From: Bacillus sp. 491mf
GTDB taxonomy: Bacteria > Bacillota > Bacilli > Bacillales > Bacillaceae_G
NCBI RefSeq assembly: GCF_900112415.1
Contig: NZ_FOLV01000001.1
Coordinates: 434,001-498,000 of the forward strand
Reading direction: 5' to 3'
DNA length: 64,000 nucleotides
A program made the position numbers and the translations under genes. Every line of letters begins with the position of its first letter. Within the stretch, counting starts at the first letter, position 1. Below are positions 15,731 through 24,986 of the stretch, one piece after another. The notes beneath the pieces are model-generated. The model had not been told where the DNA came from. It searched no databases and saw only the letters and a list, made by a program, of their open reading frames with translations.

Positions 15731-15856
15731 AAGAAACAAAATTATATACCCCCCCTTAAAATATTTCAGTATTTTTTTGTCTTAGGGGCACCGGAGGAGG
15801 GGGTTAACTGTCAGGTTTTTTTCGATTTTACGCACGTAAGGGGGGTGGGTAGATAG
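15731..15856 (+). other. Probable cos (cohesive end) region
   Basis: The 126-base gap between HNH and the small terminase is strongly strand-biased: a C run (tacccccccttaaa), then aggggcaccggaggaggggg, a T run, and cacgtaaggggggtgggtag. Cos sites of HNH-type siphoviruses lie exactly here. I cannot fix the cut position from sequence alone. Confidence 0.5.
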
Positions 15857-16168
15857 ATGGCTGTTAGTATTGTGAAGTTAAAAGAACAGCTCATGAATAG
15901 TATTGATATTACAGATTTAGTCGAAGTTGAAAAGGTGGAAAGATACATTGATCTTGTAAAAGCATTTAGAAAAATAAATAAAACTATTAATAAAGAAGGC
16001 GAGTCCGTAACGATAAAAAACGGTTCTCAAGTTTTTGTTAAAGCCCACCCTCTTATAAGTGAGAGGAATAAAATTAACAGTTCATTAATTGCTTTAGGAA
16101 GGGATATAAAGTTTGTTCCTAAAGCTGGTGTTCCTAATTCGGGATATAGTACAAGTGATTTAATATGA
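15857..16168 (+). CDS. terS: P27 family small terminase subunit
   Basis: A 103-residue helical protein (VEKVERYIDLVKAFRKINKT, then GSQVFVKAHPLISERNKINS, then SLIALGRDIKFVPKAG). The order and size match the P27 small terminase family, which recognises the packaging site and presents DNA to the large subunit. It overlaps the terL start by 4 nt. The sequence immediately upstream is the probable cos region. Confidence 0.85.
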   Translation: MAVSIVKLKEQLMNSIDITDLVEVEKVERYIDLVKAFRKINKTINKEGESVTIKNGSQVFVKAHPLISERNKINSSLIALGRDIKFVPKAGVPNSGYSTSDLI

Positions 16169-17832
16169 TTAGACAAAAGTACGTTGATGAATACATAGAA
16201 CTTTATCGAAGTGAAAAAGTAAAGTTCAACAAAGAAAGAGAACTGTTAATAGAGTATCTAGAAAAATACGTTTTAAACAGAGACGACTTGTATTTTGATG
16301 ATGAAATGATTGAGAAGTGTATCCGCTTCGGTGAAAAGTGGTATTTTCCATTACAATCATTTCAGAAATTCTTAATAGCATTCGTCTTTTTATTTTATAA
16401 GAAAAATGGGCGCGTATTTTATCGTAAATTCCTGTGGATGCTAGGGCGTGGCGGCGGTAAAAATGGTTTAATATCGGTTATTATTCATTTTCTAATTAGT
16501 GAAATGCATGGTATTCCGGAGTATAACATTTCCGTCGTTGCAAATAGTGAAGAACAAGCAAAAACAAGTCCTGACGAAGTTCATAAATGTATTAAACGAA
16601 ATGAAATATTACAACGAGCATTTAAAACAACATTAACTCAAACTGTTTCAAAGGCTACCGGAAGTGTATTAAAGTTTAGAACATCAAATGGAGATACGAA
16701 AGACGGTTTGCGTGATGGTGCGGTTGTGTTTGATGAAATACATCAATACGAAAGCAATAAAGACGTTCGTGTCCATATCAGCGGCTTAGGAAAAAAGAAA
16801 AACCCGCGCGAATTTTACATTGGTACGGATGGATATGTACGAGATGGTTTTTTAGATAAACAAAAAGAAAAAGCTATGAAGGTTTTAAATGGTGAGGCTC
16901 GTCCAAATGCTGTATTTCCTTTTATCTGTAAGCTTAATGATGAAAAAGAAGTTGATGATCTTGATAATTGGGAGCTTGCGAATCCCATGTTATCAAAGCC
17001 ATTAAGCGAGTATGCTGAAGGATTACTTGAAACAATAAAGGAAGAATATGAAGATTTAGAGGATGATCCAAGCAATAGAGAAGAGTTCATGACAAAACGA
17101 ATGAACTTGCCAGTTACAAATTTAGAGCGATCTGTTGCAAAATGGTCAGAAATCCTTGCTACAAATCGTCCGTTTCCTGATTTATATGGTCAAGAATGTA
17201 TTGGAGCGTTAGACTTTGCAAGTATGCGAGACTTCGCAGCATGTGGTCTTTTGTTTAGAAAAGATGGCGATTATATTTTTAAAACACATTCATTTGTACG
17301 TAAGGAATTTGTTGATATTTACTATGGTTATTCAAAAAAAGCTGGTGAATATAAAAAACAAAAATTCGCACCAATTAAAGAATGGGAAGAACAAGGGCTG
17401 CTAACAGTTGTGGATGAACCAACTATTAATCCGCAACACATTGTTGATTGGTTTGTAGCAATGCGTGAGAGTTATGGGCTTAAAAAGGTTATAGGAGATA
17501 ATTTCAGATTAGAAGCTATAAAACCATTATTAATAGCAGAAGGTTTTGAAGTGGAAATCATAAGAAATCCTAAAGCAATTCACAGTTTACTAGCACCACG
17601 TATTGAAATGGCCTTTGCGAATAAACAAATTATTTTTGATGATAATCCTCTTATGCGTTGGTATACACAAAACGTATTGGTTGTTATCAAGAATGATGGA
17701 AATAAAGTGTATGAAAAGAAAGAGCCAGTTCGTAGAAAAACGGATGGTTTCCAGTGTTTTGTACATGCTCTTTATAGAGCTGATGAGATACAAGAATCAA
17801 CAGAGTTCCTAATAGGTGATATTAAATTCTAG
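16165..17832 (+). CDS. terL: Terminase large subunit
   Basis: A 555-residue protein of the HK97/P27-associated terminase family. The ATPase has Walker A GRGGGKNGL (about 94-102) and Walker B GAVVFDEIHQ (about 186-195). The nuclease domain shows GALDFASMRD (about 350) and IGDNFRLEAI (about 443), as expected for the RNase H-like metal site. It drives DNA into proheads and cuts at cos. Length and motif order are normal and the frame is intact. Confidence 0.95.
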   Translation: MIRQKYVDEYIELYRSEKVKFNKERELLIEYLEKYVLNRDDLYFDDEMIEKCIRFGEKWYFPLQSFQKFLIAFVFLFYKKNGRVFYRKFLWMLGRGGGKNGLISVIIHFLISEMHGIPEYNISVVANSEEQAKTSPDEVHKCIKRNEILQRAFKTTLTQTVSKATGSVLKFRTSNGDTKDGLRDGAVVFDEIHQYESNKDVRVHISGLGKKKNPREFYIGTDGYVRDGFLDKQKEKAMKVLNGEARPNAVFPFICKLNDEKEVDDLDNWELANPMLSKPLSEYAEGLLETIKEEYEDLEDDPSNREEFMTKRMNLPVTNLERSVAKWSEILATNRPFPDLYGQECIGALDFASMRDFAACGLLFRKDGDYIFKTHSFVRKEFVDIYYGYSKKAGEYKKQKFAPIKEWEEQGLLTVVDEPTINPQHIVDWFVAMRESYGLKKVIGDNFRLEAIKPLLIAEGFEVEIIRNPKAIHSLLAPRIEMAFANKQIIFDDNPLMRWYTQNVLVVIKNDGNKVYEKKEPVRRKTDGFQCFVHALYRADEIQESTEFLIGDIKF

Positions 17833-17840
17833 TAAAGGGG

Positions 17841-19004
17841 GTGATGACAATTGGGTGGCTTAGTGATGTATTAAACAAAAATAAAGAAGTAGCATTTATG
17901 TTTGATGTAGACATGTTTATTGATACAGCAAACAGAGTTCACATGAAGAGATTAGCAATTGATACATGTATATCCTTTTTGGGAAGAACAATTAGTCAAT
18001 CTGAATTCAGAGTGAAAAATAAAAAAGAATTTGTAAAAGACGAACTGTATTATCGCTTAAATGTTAGACCAAATAAGAATATGACAGCCAGTACATTTTG
18101 GGAAAAGTTTGTTTACAAGCTTATTTATGATAATGAATGTCTAATAATACAAAGTGATGATGGCGATTTGCTTATTGCGGATGACTTTCAACATAATGAG
18201 TACGCTGTTTTTGAGGATATCTTCACTAACGTGACTGTGAAAGATTATCTTTTTAAAAGAAGTTTCAAACAAAGTGAAGTTATCCATTTGAAATATCGAA
18301 ATGATAAATTATCACCGCTTATTGATGGACTTTTCGCTGATTATGGTGATTTATTTGGAAGAATATTAAACTCCCAAAAACGTAAAAATCAAGTCCGTGG
18401 CACAGTTGATATGGATATGATCGGCGCTAAGACTCAAGAACAGATAGGAAAGTTACAAAAATTTATAGATGACATGTATAAGGCAGTTGGCGATAAAGAT
18501 ATTGCTATTGTTCCACAACAAAAAGGGATTGAGTACAAAGAAGTTTATAACGGTTCTGCTAATGGTCCCAGTGTGGAAGAAATAAATAAAGTAACAAATG
18601 GATTTTTAAATCAAGTTGCAATGGTTATTGGTATTCCAACGGCTTTACTATATGGAGAAATGGCCGATGTTGAAAAACAGACTAAGAACTATATGCTTTT
18701 CACTGTAAATCCCTTGTTGAAAAAACTATCAGATGAAGCAAATGTGAAATTCTTTGAAATGAATGAATATCTTGATGGACAAAAAATTGAAATTAAAACC
18801 ATTTCCTATCAAAACATATTCGACCTTGCAACAAGTATTGATAAGCTTATTTCTTCCAGTGCGTTTACTGGCAATGAACTTAGATTAGAGGTAGGATATG
18901 AAGCTTCAAATGATCCGAACTTAGATAAACATTATATTACGAAAAACTATGCGGAAATGAGCACAGGTGAAGGAGGTGAGAAAGAAAATGGCGGTAAAGC
19001 TTGA
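17841..19004 (+). CDS. HK97-type portal protein
   Basis: A protein of about 387 residues. The start is ambiguous: GTG 17841, ATG 17844 or a non-standard ATT at 17850, all after aaagggg. Recognisable portal features are IGWLSDVLNKNKE, YYRLNVRPNKNMTASTFWEK and FLNQVAMVIGIPTALLYGEM (about 260-280). The dodecameric portal is the DNA channel of the head. The 3' end overlaps the protease gene. Confidence 0.92.
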   Translation: MMTIGWLSDVLNKNKEVAFMFDVDMFIDTANRVHMKRLAIDTCISFLGRTISQSEFRVKNKKEFVKDELYYRLNVRPNKNMTASTFWEKFVYKLIYDNECLIIQSDDGDLLIADDFQHNEYAVFEDIFTNVTVKDYLFKRSFKQSEVIHLKYRNDKLSPLIDGLFADYGDLFGRILNSQKRKNQVRGTVDMDMIGAKTQEQIGKLQKFIDDMYKAVGDKDIAIVPQQKGIEYKEVYNGSANGPSVEEINKVTNGFLNQVAMVIGIPTALLYGEMADVEKQTKNYMLFTVNPLLKKLSDEANVKFFEMNEYLDGQKIEIKTISYQNIFDLATSIDKLISSSAFTGNELRLEVGYEASNDPNLDKHYITKNYAEMSTGEGGEKENGGKA

Positions 19005-19770
19005 TATTAAAGGACCAATTATTTCTAGTGATGAAGCTTGGATTTATGAATGGTTTGAAATGGATGCAACAAGCCCAGGTATGGTTGCAAAAGAACTTAC
19101 TAATGCCAATGGTGAGGATTTAATTGTATCAATTAATAGTCCTGGTGGTTATGTACATGAAGGATCGGAGATTTACACAGCATTAAAAAATTACCCTGGT
19201 TATGTGGAAGTTCAAATTGTTGGTTTAGCTGCAAGCGCGGCTTCTTTCATTGCAATGGCTGGTGATAAAGTTCGAATTTCTCCAACAGCACAAATTATGA
19301 TTCATAACGCTTCTATGTGGAATGGTGGAGATCATAGAGGAATGGAAAAGGCTGCTGAAATGTTGAGAACTACGGATAGAGCCATTGTGAATGCTTATGT
19401 CATTAAAAGTGGTAAATCTGAAGAAGAATTGCTAAATATGATGGCAGAAGAAACATGGATGGGAGCGCAACAGGCACTAGAAAATAATTTTGTGGATGAA
19501 ATCATGTTTATGGATAATCCAATTAAAATGACGGCTTCCAGTGCCGCTTCTGCTATGATTCCACAGAAAGTAATCGATGGTTTTAGAAACGGAACACTCA
19601 ATAAAGGGAAAGCCGAAGGAATTACAAAAGAAGATTTAAATGCAGCATTATCAGGGTTAAAAAACGAAATCCTGAATGAGTTACAAAGCAATATAGAAGA
19701 ACAACCAAAAGAGCCTAATCCGAAACTTGCTAAAAACAACAGATTGAAAAGGCTCTTTTTAAATTTATAA
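18988..19770 (+). CDS. ClpP-like prohead maturation protease
   Basis: A 260-residue protein, started at 18988 where ggaggtgag precedes the ATG. The ClpP fold is visible as LIVSINSPGGYVHEGSEIYT, then GLAASAASFIAMAGD with the nucleophile Ser near residue 83, and MIHNAS with the catalytic His near 106. The C-terminal helical tail (about 205-260) may act as scaffold. It processes the capsid precursor during prohead maturation. It overlaps the portal gene by 17 nt. Confidence 0.92.
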   Translation: MAVKLDIKGPIISSDEAWIYEWFEMDATSPGMVAKELTNANGEDLIVSINSPGGYVHEGSEIYTALKNYPGYVEVQIVGLAASAASFIAMAGDKVRISPTAQIMIHNASMWNGGDHRGMEKAAEMLRTTDRAIVNAYVIKSGKSEEELLNMMAEETWMGAQQALENNFVDEIMFMDNPIKMTASSAASAMIPQKVIDGFRNGTLNKGKAEGITKEDLNAALSGLKNEILNELQSNIEEQPKEPNPKLAKNNRLKRLFLNL

Positions 19771-19789
19771 AAAATGGGGGAAATATATA

Positions 19790-20944
19790 ATGGTCATTAA
19801 ATTTAATAAATCTGAAGCATTTAATAAAGCGAAAGCAAAATTAACGGATGCTTTAACTAACGCAGAAAGTACAGAGCAAGAACAAACGGCAGCGTTTGAA
19901 GGTTTCTTTGATGCAATGCAAACAGATGTAATTAACACAGTCCGTAATCAAGTAAATGATGAAATGTTAGATCGTTCTATTCTTCAACAGCGCGGTCAAA
20001 ATGTATTAACAGCAGCAGAAACAAAATTCTTTAATGCAGTTGTACAAGAAGGTGGATTTAAAGACGGTTCAATCCTTCCAGTAACTACGCAAGAACGTGT
20101 ATTTGAAGACTTAGTTAAAGAACATCCATTACTTGATGCTTTAGGTCTACAAGATTTAGGAGCTGTAACTAAGTTCATTTATTCAGATCCAACAAAAGCA
20201 TATGCATGGGGCGAATTGTTTGGTGAAATCAAAGGGCAAGTTAATGCAGCGTTTAGACAGGAACAAATTGGTCAGCTTAAATTAACAGCATTTGCAGCTA
20301 TTCCAAATGATATGTTAGAACTTGGTCCAGAATGGGTTGAACGTTATGTTCGAACTTTATTAGTAGAAACATATTCAGTTGGTTTAGAGTTTGGTTTTGT
20401 AAATGGTGGCGGAGCAGTAGCACATCAACCTGTAGGTTTAATGAAGGATGTAGATCCATCAACAGGAGCTGTTACTGACAAAAAATCATCTGGTACATTA
20501 ACATTTGCTCCATCTGAACATGGTGAAGTAGTGGCTGGTGAACTTTATGAAGTAGTAAAAGCTTTATCGACTGATGCAAAGGGAAAATCCCGAAAAGTAT
20601 TAAATAATATTGTAATGGTTGTCAATCCTGTGGATGCAATCGGTGTACAAGCACGTAACACAATCCAAACGGCAAATGGTCAATGGGTAATGGCGTTACC
20701 TTATAACATTCAAACTGTTGAATCTGAAGAAGTTCCAGTTGGGAAAACGGTATTCTTTGTGAAAGGTCAATACATTGCAGCAATTGCAGGCGGATACAAA
20801 CTTAAAAAGTTTGATCAGACATTAGCAATTGAAGATGCAACGCTTTATACAATCAAACAGTTTGCTAATGGTAAGCCAAAAGATAATAAAGCGGCTCTTG
20901 TATATGATTTAAAGATTTCATTTACACCACCAGCAACTAAATAA
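19790..20944 (+). CDS. HK97-fold major capsid protein
   Basis: A 384-residue protein. The N-terminal helical delta-like domain (about 1-75) is followed by the HK97 fold (GGFKDGSILPVTTQERVFED, PNDMLELGPEWVERYVRTLL, EFGFVNGGGAVAHQPVGLM). It begins 19 nt after the protease gene. It is the main shell protein. Codon choice is smoother than in neighbouring genes, as expected for a strongly expressed gene. Confidence 0.93.
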   Translation: MVIKFNKSEAFNKAKAKLTDALTNAESTEQEQTAAFEGFFDAMQTDVINTVRNQVNDEMLDRSILQQRGQNVLTAAETKFFNAVVQEGGFKDGSILPVTTQERVFEDLVKEHPLLDALGLQDLGAVTKFIYSDPTKAYAWGELFGEIKGQVNAAFRQEQIGQLKLTAFAAIPNDMLELGPEWVERYVRTLLVETYSVGLEFGFVNGGGAVAHQPVGLMKDVDPSTGAVTDKKSSGTLTFAPSEHGEVVAGELYEVVKALSTDAKGKSRKVLNNIVMVVNPVDAIGVQARNTIQTANGQWVMALPYNIQTVESEEVPVGKTVFFVKGQYIAAIAGGYKLKKFDQTLAIEDATLYTIKQFANGKPKDNKAALVYDLKISFTPPATK

Positions 20945-20956
20945 GGAATGATGTGA

Positions 20957-21250
20957 ATGAATACAATAATTTCAAATGAAATATTACAGCAATTCAAAGA
21001 AAGGATGCACTTAGGTGATGAGGAAGATGATAACCTAAAGCGCATCCTTTCTACATCTAACAAGGCATTACTTAGGGTTTGTGGTGATTATGATTTAAAC
21101 GCTAACGAGGAGTTCAAGGAATTAGTCTTTGAACGCTCTCGTTATGTTTATAATGATGCTCTTGAATATTTTGACAAGAATTTTTTAAGTCAGATTAATA
21201 GTTTGAGTATCGATAAGGCATTAGAAGAAATTAAGTTGGACGGTGATTAA
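20957..21250 (+). CDS. Head-tail connector, gp6/gp15-like
   Basis: A 97-residue helical protein (ILQQFKERMHLGDEEDDNLK, then ELVFERSRYVYNDALEYFDK). This is the standard phage DNA-packaging/connector family placed right after the capsid gene. It likely forms the ring below the portal. It overlaps the next gene region slightly. Confidence 0.85.
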   Translation: MNTIISNEILQQFKERMHLGDEEDDNLKRILSTSNKALLRVCGDYDLNANEEFKELVFERSRYVYNDALEYFDKNFLSQINSLSIDKALEEIKLDGD

Positions 21251-21251
21251 T

Positions 21252-21605
21252 ATGCGTCCTTTTCAATATAAAAAACCATTAAACACAGGTGATTTTAGAA
21301 ATCGAATAATCATTGAACAACCTGTAACAACGAAAGATGATCTTGGACAAGTAATCGAAACAGATTGGAAAGAAGTAAAAAAAGCTTGGGCCATGATAAA
21401 GACATTAAAAGGTTCCGAGTATATTGAAGCTTCAACCTCGCAAGCTACACGGATTTATAGATTCATTATTCCATACACTTCTGGTATTACGGAAGAAATG
21501 CGAATTAATTTAAAAGGACGTATCTTCGACATTACTGAGCCGCCGATAAACGATGATGAGGAGAAAAAGACATTAACCATCATAGCTATGGAAAAGATGA
21601 GGTGA
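21252..21605 (+). CDS. Head closure protein (SPP1 gp16-like adaptor)
   Basis: A 117-residue protein, start chosen at ATG 21252 over an upstream GTG. It is beta-rich: GDFRNRIIIEQPVTTKDDLG, then GSEYIEASTSQATRIYRFII, then MRINLKGRIFDITEP. This is the common phage head-tail adaptor family that plugs the connector. Confidence 0.85.
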   Translation: MRPFQYKKPLNTGDFRNRIIIEQPVTTKDDLGQVIETDWKEVKKAWAMIKTLKGSEYIEASTSQATRIYRFIIPYTSGITEEMRINLKGRIFDITEPPINDDEEKKTLTIIAMEKMR

Positions 21606-21611
21606 AATAGT

Positions 21612-21968
21612 ATGGTTAGTGTTAGTGATCTAGCTAATGAAATTGTTAGACAAGTAGAGTTATATACAAGAGAAGTTGAAGAAGTAGTGGAAGTTTCCAA
21701 AGTTGAAGTTGCAAAAAATGCTGTTGATGAGTTAAGACAAAAGAGCCCAAAACTAACAGGTGATTATAGAAAAGGATGGCGTGTTAAAAAAGTTGGTAAC
21801 AACGTTGTCATTCATAATAAAACAAATTATCAATTAACTCATTTGTTGGAGAAAGGTCATGCAAAAGCTGGTGGTGGACGTGTTCCAGCTAAAGTGCATA
21901 TTGCTCCGGTGGAAGAACGAGCGGTAAATGATTATTTAGAGCGTGTGGAACGGGCGGTGCAGCGATGA
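21612..21968 (+). CDS. HK97 gp10 family tail completion protein
   Basis: A 118-residue protein with VEVSKVEVAKNAVDELRQKS, then PKLTGDYRKGWRVKKVGNNV and LTHLLEKGHAKAGGGRVPAK. This is the HK97 gp10-like pattern. It joins head to tail. It overlaps the next gene by ATGA. Confidence 0.88.
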   Translation: MVSVSDLANEIVRQVELYTREVEEVVEVSKVEVAKNAVDELRQKSPKLTGDYRKGWRVKKVGNNVVIHNKTNYQLTHLLEKGHAKAGGGRVPAKVHIAPVEERAVNDYLERVERAVQR

Positions 21969-22297
21969 ACTTACCTGAATTTAAAAAGATACTTGAAGCT
22001 ACAGGTTATCCTGTGGCTTATTCGCATTTCACCGCAACACCTGGTAATCCCGTACCATCACCACCATATATTTGTATCCTTGTGGACGGCTCATCTAACA
22101 TGATGGCTGACAATAAGGTTTATCACGAAATAAATGATATCAATATTGAGCTTTACACAATGGAAAAAGATTTAGTTGCAGAAGCCAATCTTAAAAACGT
22201 CTTAGATGAACATGAGTTACCTTATGAATCATCATTTGAAACGTTTATTGAATCTGAAAAATTATATCAAAAATTTTATGAAGTGAGGTTGATTTAA
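21965..22297 (+). CDS. Tail terminator/completion protein
   Basis: A 110-residue protein (MNLPEFKKILEATGYPVAYS, then VYHEINDINIELYTMEKDLV). Position between gp10-like and major tail genes, and size, fit the minor tail completion (gp17-like) family. Adjacent to the next start with no gap. Confidence 0.78.
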   Translation: MNLPEFKKILEATGYPVAYSHFTATPGNPVPSPPYICILVDGSSNMMADNKVYHEINDINIELYTMEKDLVAEANLKNVLDEHELPYESSFETFIESEKLYQKFYEVRLI

Positions 22298-22885
22298 GTG
22301 AATGAAAATAAAGTAACGTTTGGTTTGAAGAACGTTCATTATGCACTATACGATGTGAAAGATAATGTAGTTACGTTTGGAACGCCAATTGCAATGCCAG
22401 GTGCGGTTGAATTAACGTTTGATCCACGAGGAGACTTAATTGAATTTTATGCAGATGACATGCTTTATTATTCTGCAAGTAATAACCAGGGCTATGATGG
22501 AACATTATCAATTGCTAGAATGCCAGATCAATTTGCAATTGATGCATTAGGGGAGCAATTAGATGAAGAAGATGGTGTGTTAAATGAATTGGCAGATGCA
22601 AAAAGTAAGCCTTTCGCATTATTATTTGAATTCGATGGTGATGTGAATGCAACACGTCATGTTATGTATAATTGTTCAGCAAGTCGTCCGACTCTTGCAT
22701 CTAAATCAAAAACGAATTCTGCAGAGCCTAATACAAATGAGTTGAAATTTGTATCTAGTCCTATTGATCTCAATGGAAAGCGCATGGTTAAAACAAAAAC
22801 AACTGCTAAAACAACGCAAGCAATTCATGATAACTGGTACAAAAAAGTGTATGTAAAAACACCAGCAGCACCAAAAGGAGCGTAA
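22298..22885 (+). CDS. Major tail tube protein, phi13 type
   Basis: A 195-residue protein from GTG. The pattern NKVTFGLKNVHYALYDVKDN, then GTPIAMPGAVELTFDPRG, then NELKFVSSPID is typical of phi13-family major tail proteins. It polymerises into the tail tube. It is followed by the tail chaperone gene. Confidence 0.9.
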   Translation: MNENKVTFGLKNVHYALYDVKDNVVTFGTPIAMPGAVELTFDPRGDLIEFYADDMLYYSASNNQGYDGTLSIARMPDQFAIDALGEQLDEEDGVLNELADAKSKPFALLFEFDGDVNATRHVMYNCSASRPTLASKSKTNSAEPNTNELKFVSSPIDLNGKRMVKTKTTAKTTQAIHDNWYKKVYVKTPAAPKGA

Positions 22886-22889
22886 TTAG

Positions 22890-23234
22890 ATGGAAAAAAC
22901 GATTGTAGTAGATGGTAAACAAGTTCGATTAAAAAGCACAGGTGGAACTCCTAAGCGATATAAAGCGCAATTTGGAAAAGATTACTTTTCAGAACTAATG
23001 AAACTATATCCACTAATGAATGTAGATATGAATGATTTAGATAATATAGATTTTAGTTTATTAGATATGGATGTTTTCTATAACTTTACTTATGTATTGG
23101 CGAAAACAGCAGATCCAACAATTCCTGATCCAATTACTTGGCTCGATACATTTGATGAGTTCCCAATTTACGAAATCATTCCCGAAATTCAAGACATGTT
23201 AATGGCTTCTATGCAATCTAAAAAAAAGATGTAA
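22890..23234 (+). CDS. Tail assembly chaperone G
   Basis: A 114-residue protein (KTIVVDGKQVRLKSTGGTPK, RYKAQFGKDYFSELMKLYPL). It ends in KKKM encoded by a run of eight A followed by GATG. This is the expected -1 slippage point for making the longer GT product. The protein helps assemble tail tube around the tape measure protein. Confidence 0.85.
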   Translation: MEKTIVVDGKQVRLKSTGGTPKRYKAQFGKDYFSELMKLYPLMNVDMNDLDNIDFSLLDMDVFYNFTYVLAKTADPTIPDPITWLDTFDEFPIYEIIPEIQDMLMASMQSKKKM

Positions 23235-23440
23235 GTGATGAGCAAGGGACTGATGATGGTGAAGGATTTACCACTGAGACGTTCCTTGCTTTGTGTTATA
23301 AATGTAAGCTTACAAGTTCGGATTTAGACGAAATGACAATTGGTATGTGTCTTGATTACATTAGTGAATACATTGAATTGCAGAATCCGCAAAAAGAAAA
23401 AGTCAGAAAAGCCAATCAAAAAGATTATGATTCATTCTAA
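23222..23440 (+). CDS. Tail assembly chaperone T extension, made by -1 frameshift
   Basis: The -1 frame stays open after the A8G run, reading DVSDEQGTDDGEGFTTETFL, then CKLTSSDLDEMTIGMCLDYI, and ends at 23440. It has no good start of its own. By analogy with lambda G-GT it is translated only as a fusion of about 183 residues. The extension contains the acidic and helical pattern normal for T domains. Confidence 0.8.
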   Translation, partial: KKDVSDEQGTDDGEGFTTETFLALCYKCKLTSSDLDEMTIGMCLDYISEYIELQNPQKEKVRKANQKDYDSF

Positions 23441-23442
23441 AG

Positions 23443-23476
23443 ATGACTACCTATACAAAAGGGTGGTCATTTTTAT
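23443..23476 (+). terminator. Hairpin with T run before tape measure gene
   Basis: atgactacc and ggtggtcat pair (one U-G) around a 10-base loop, followed by ttttatttttt. It could reduce transcription into the tape measure gene relative to the tail tube genes. Confidence 0.6.
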
Positions 23477-23500
23477 TTTTTATAAAAAGGTGGTGAATGT

Positions 23501-24727
23501 GTGGATAAATCAATCAAAGGGATTACGATACAACTTGGTGCAGATACAACGAAATTAGGTAATGCTCTTAAAGATGTTACAAAACAATCCGTGGCTTTAA
23601 CACAGGAACTTAAGCAGGTTGAGCGTGGATTGAAATTTAATCCTGGTAACACTGAATTACTGGCACAGAAACAGCAATTATTAGCTGAACAAGTATCTGT
23701 AACAACTGAAAAGCTAAATAAGTTGAAAGAGGCACAAACACAGATCAATCAGAAGTTCGCGGAAGGCAAGATATCACCTGAACAATATAGGGCGTTCAAC
23801 CGTGAAGTAATTGCAACTGAAAACCATCTAAAAAGCTTACAAAACTCTATGCAAGAGATGGAGGCTGAAGAAGGTCGCATTGCTTCTTCTACAAGGCAAC
23901 TAGAATCATTATTTCAAGCAACAGGAACGAGTGTAGACAATTTCGCTAGTGTTTTAGGTGGTAGACTTGTTAACGCTATTAAAAGCGGTACAGCTTCATC
24001 TAAACAGCTTGACGATGCCATTAATAAAATTGGTGTGGAAGCATTAGGGACAAGAACTGATCTTGAAAAGATGAAACAAATTCTTGCAACTATTGATGAT
24101 GGTAATTCTGTAGAGAATGTAAGAAAAGAATTATCCAAGTTATCACAAGAAGCAGAACAAACAGGTAAAAAGTTCAAAGAACTTGATATCGGTTTAGAAA
24201 ATATGCTAGGTGCAGCGGCGGCTGGCGGTGGAATTGATAAAGCTATTGAAACAGCGTTAGATTCATCAAAATTAAAAACGAAAATCGATATATCTTTTGA
24301 TGTACCCGAATCATCTAAGAAGTCGATTGAACAAGCCGTAAGAGGTATTGAAGCGTATGGCCTTGATGGTGAAGAAGCACTTGAAGGAGTTCGTAGACAA
24401 TGGGCATTGAATAAAAACGCTTCTGACGAAACGAATGCAGCTATTATTAAAGGCGCAGCGACTATCGCTTCAAATTATGCTGGTATTGATTTTAACGAGC
24501 TGATACAGGAAACAAATGAGATTGGTACAACATTAGGCATAACTAACGAAGAAGCACTAGGGCTAGTTAATCACCTTTTAAAAGTTGGATTCCCTCCTGA
24601 ACAATTAGATATTATTGCCGAATACGGAGATCAAATGATACAAGCTGGTTTTTCAGCTAAAGAAGTCCAAGCTATTATGGAAGCTGGCATCGATACTAAA
24701 ACTTGGAATATTGATAACCTATTGGAT
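23501..24727 (+). CDS. Tape measure protein, exon 1
   Basis: The first 409 codons of the tape measure protein, from GTG 23501 (MDKSIKGITIQLGADTTKLG). The N-terminus is a long helical, Gln/Lys/Glu-rich coiled coil (VALTQELKQVERGLKFNPGN), followed by a typical TP901-like core. The uninterrupted frame would run on into intron sequence and stop at 24745, adding six foreign residues. The exon ends after the GAT codon of NIDNLLD. The other exon is 24987-27362; joined they give a 1200-residue protein that sets tail length. Confidence 0.85.
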
Positions 24728-24986
24728 AAAAAATTGTCCCTATGAGTGGCGACATTTATAGAAAACTCCTTTAATTCAGTGGAACTCTCAAAAAGAGACA
24801 ATACTGAGCGAAGCCTTTAATAAAGGAACGTGCAACGACTAGCTGAAAAGCGTAGGGTGTAAGCCAATGGCATCCGAAATGGGGAGCATCTTATATAAAG
24901 ATGATGATATAGTCTGGTCTGTATAGTGATATACAGAAGTTCATAAGAGAACTGGCAGGATGTTGCGAATCCTGTTGAACATATCG
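24728..24986 (+). ncRNA. Group I self-splicing intron, no ORF, in tape measure gene
   Basis: The 259-nt segment carries group I hallmarks. An R-like GTGCAACGACTA (about 24831-24842) and an S-like GATATAGTCT pair as P7. A GCTGAAAAGC P8 lies between them. Hairpins such as catctt/aagatg (P7.1/7.2-like), ctgtata/tatacag (P9) and caggat/atcctg follow. P1 can form between exon GGAT and intron GTCC, giving the required U-G pair at the 5' site, and the intron ends in G. Joining GAT to GGT keeps the frame. No homing endonuclease is present. Confidence 0.88.
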
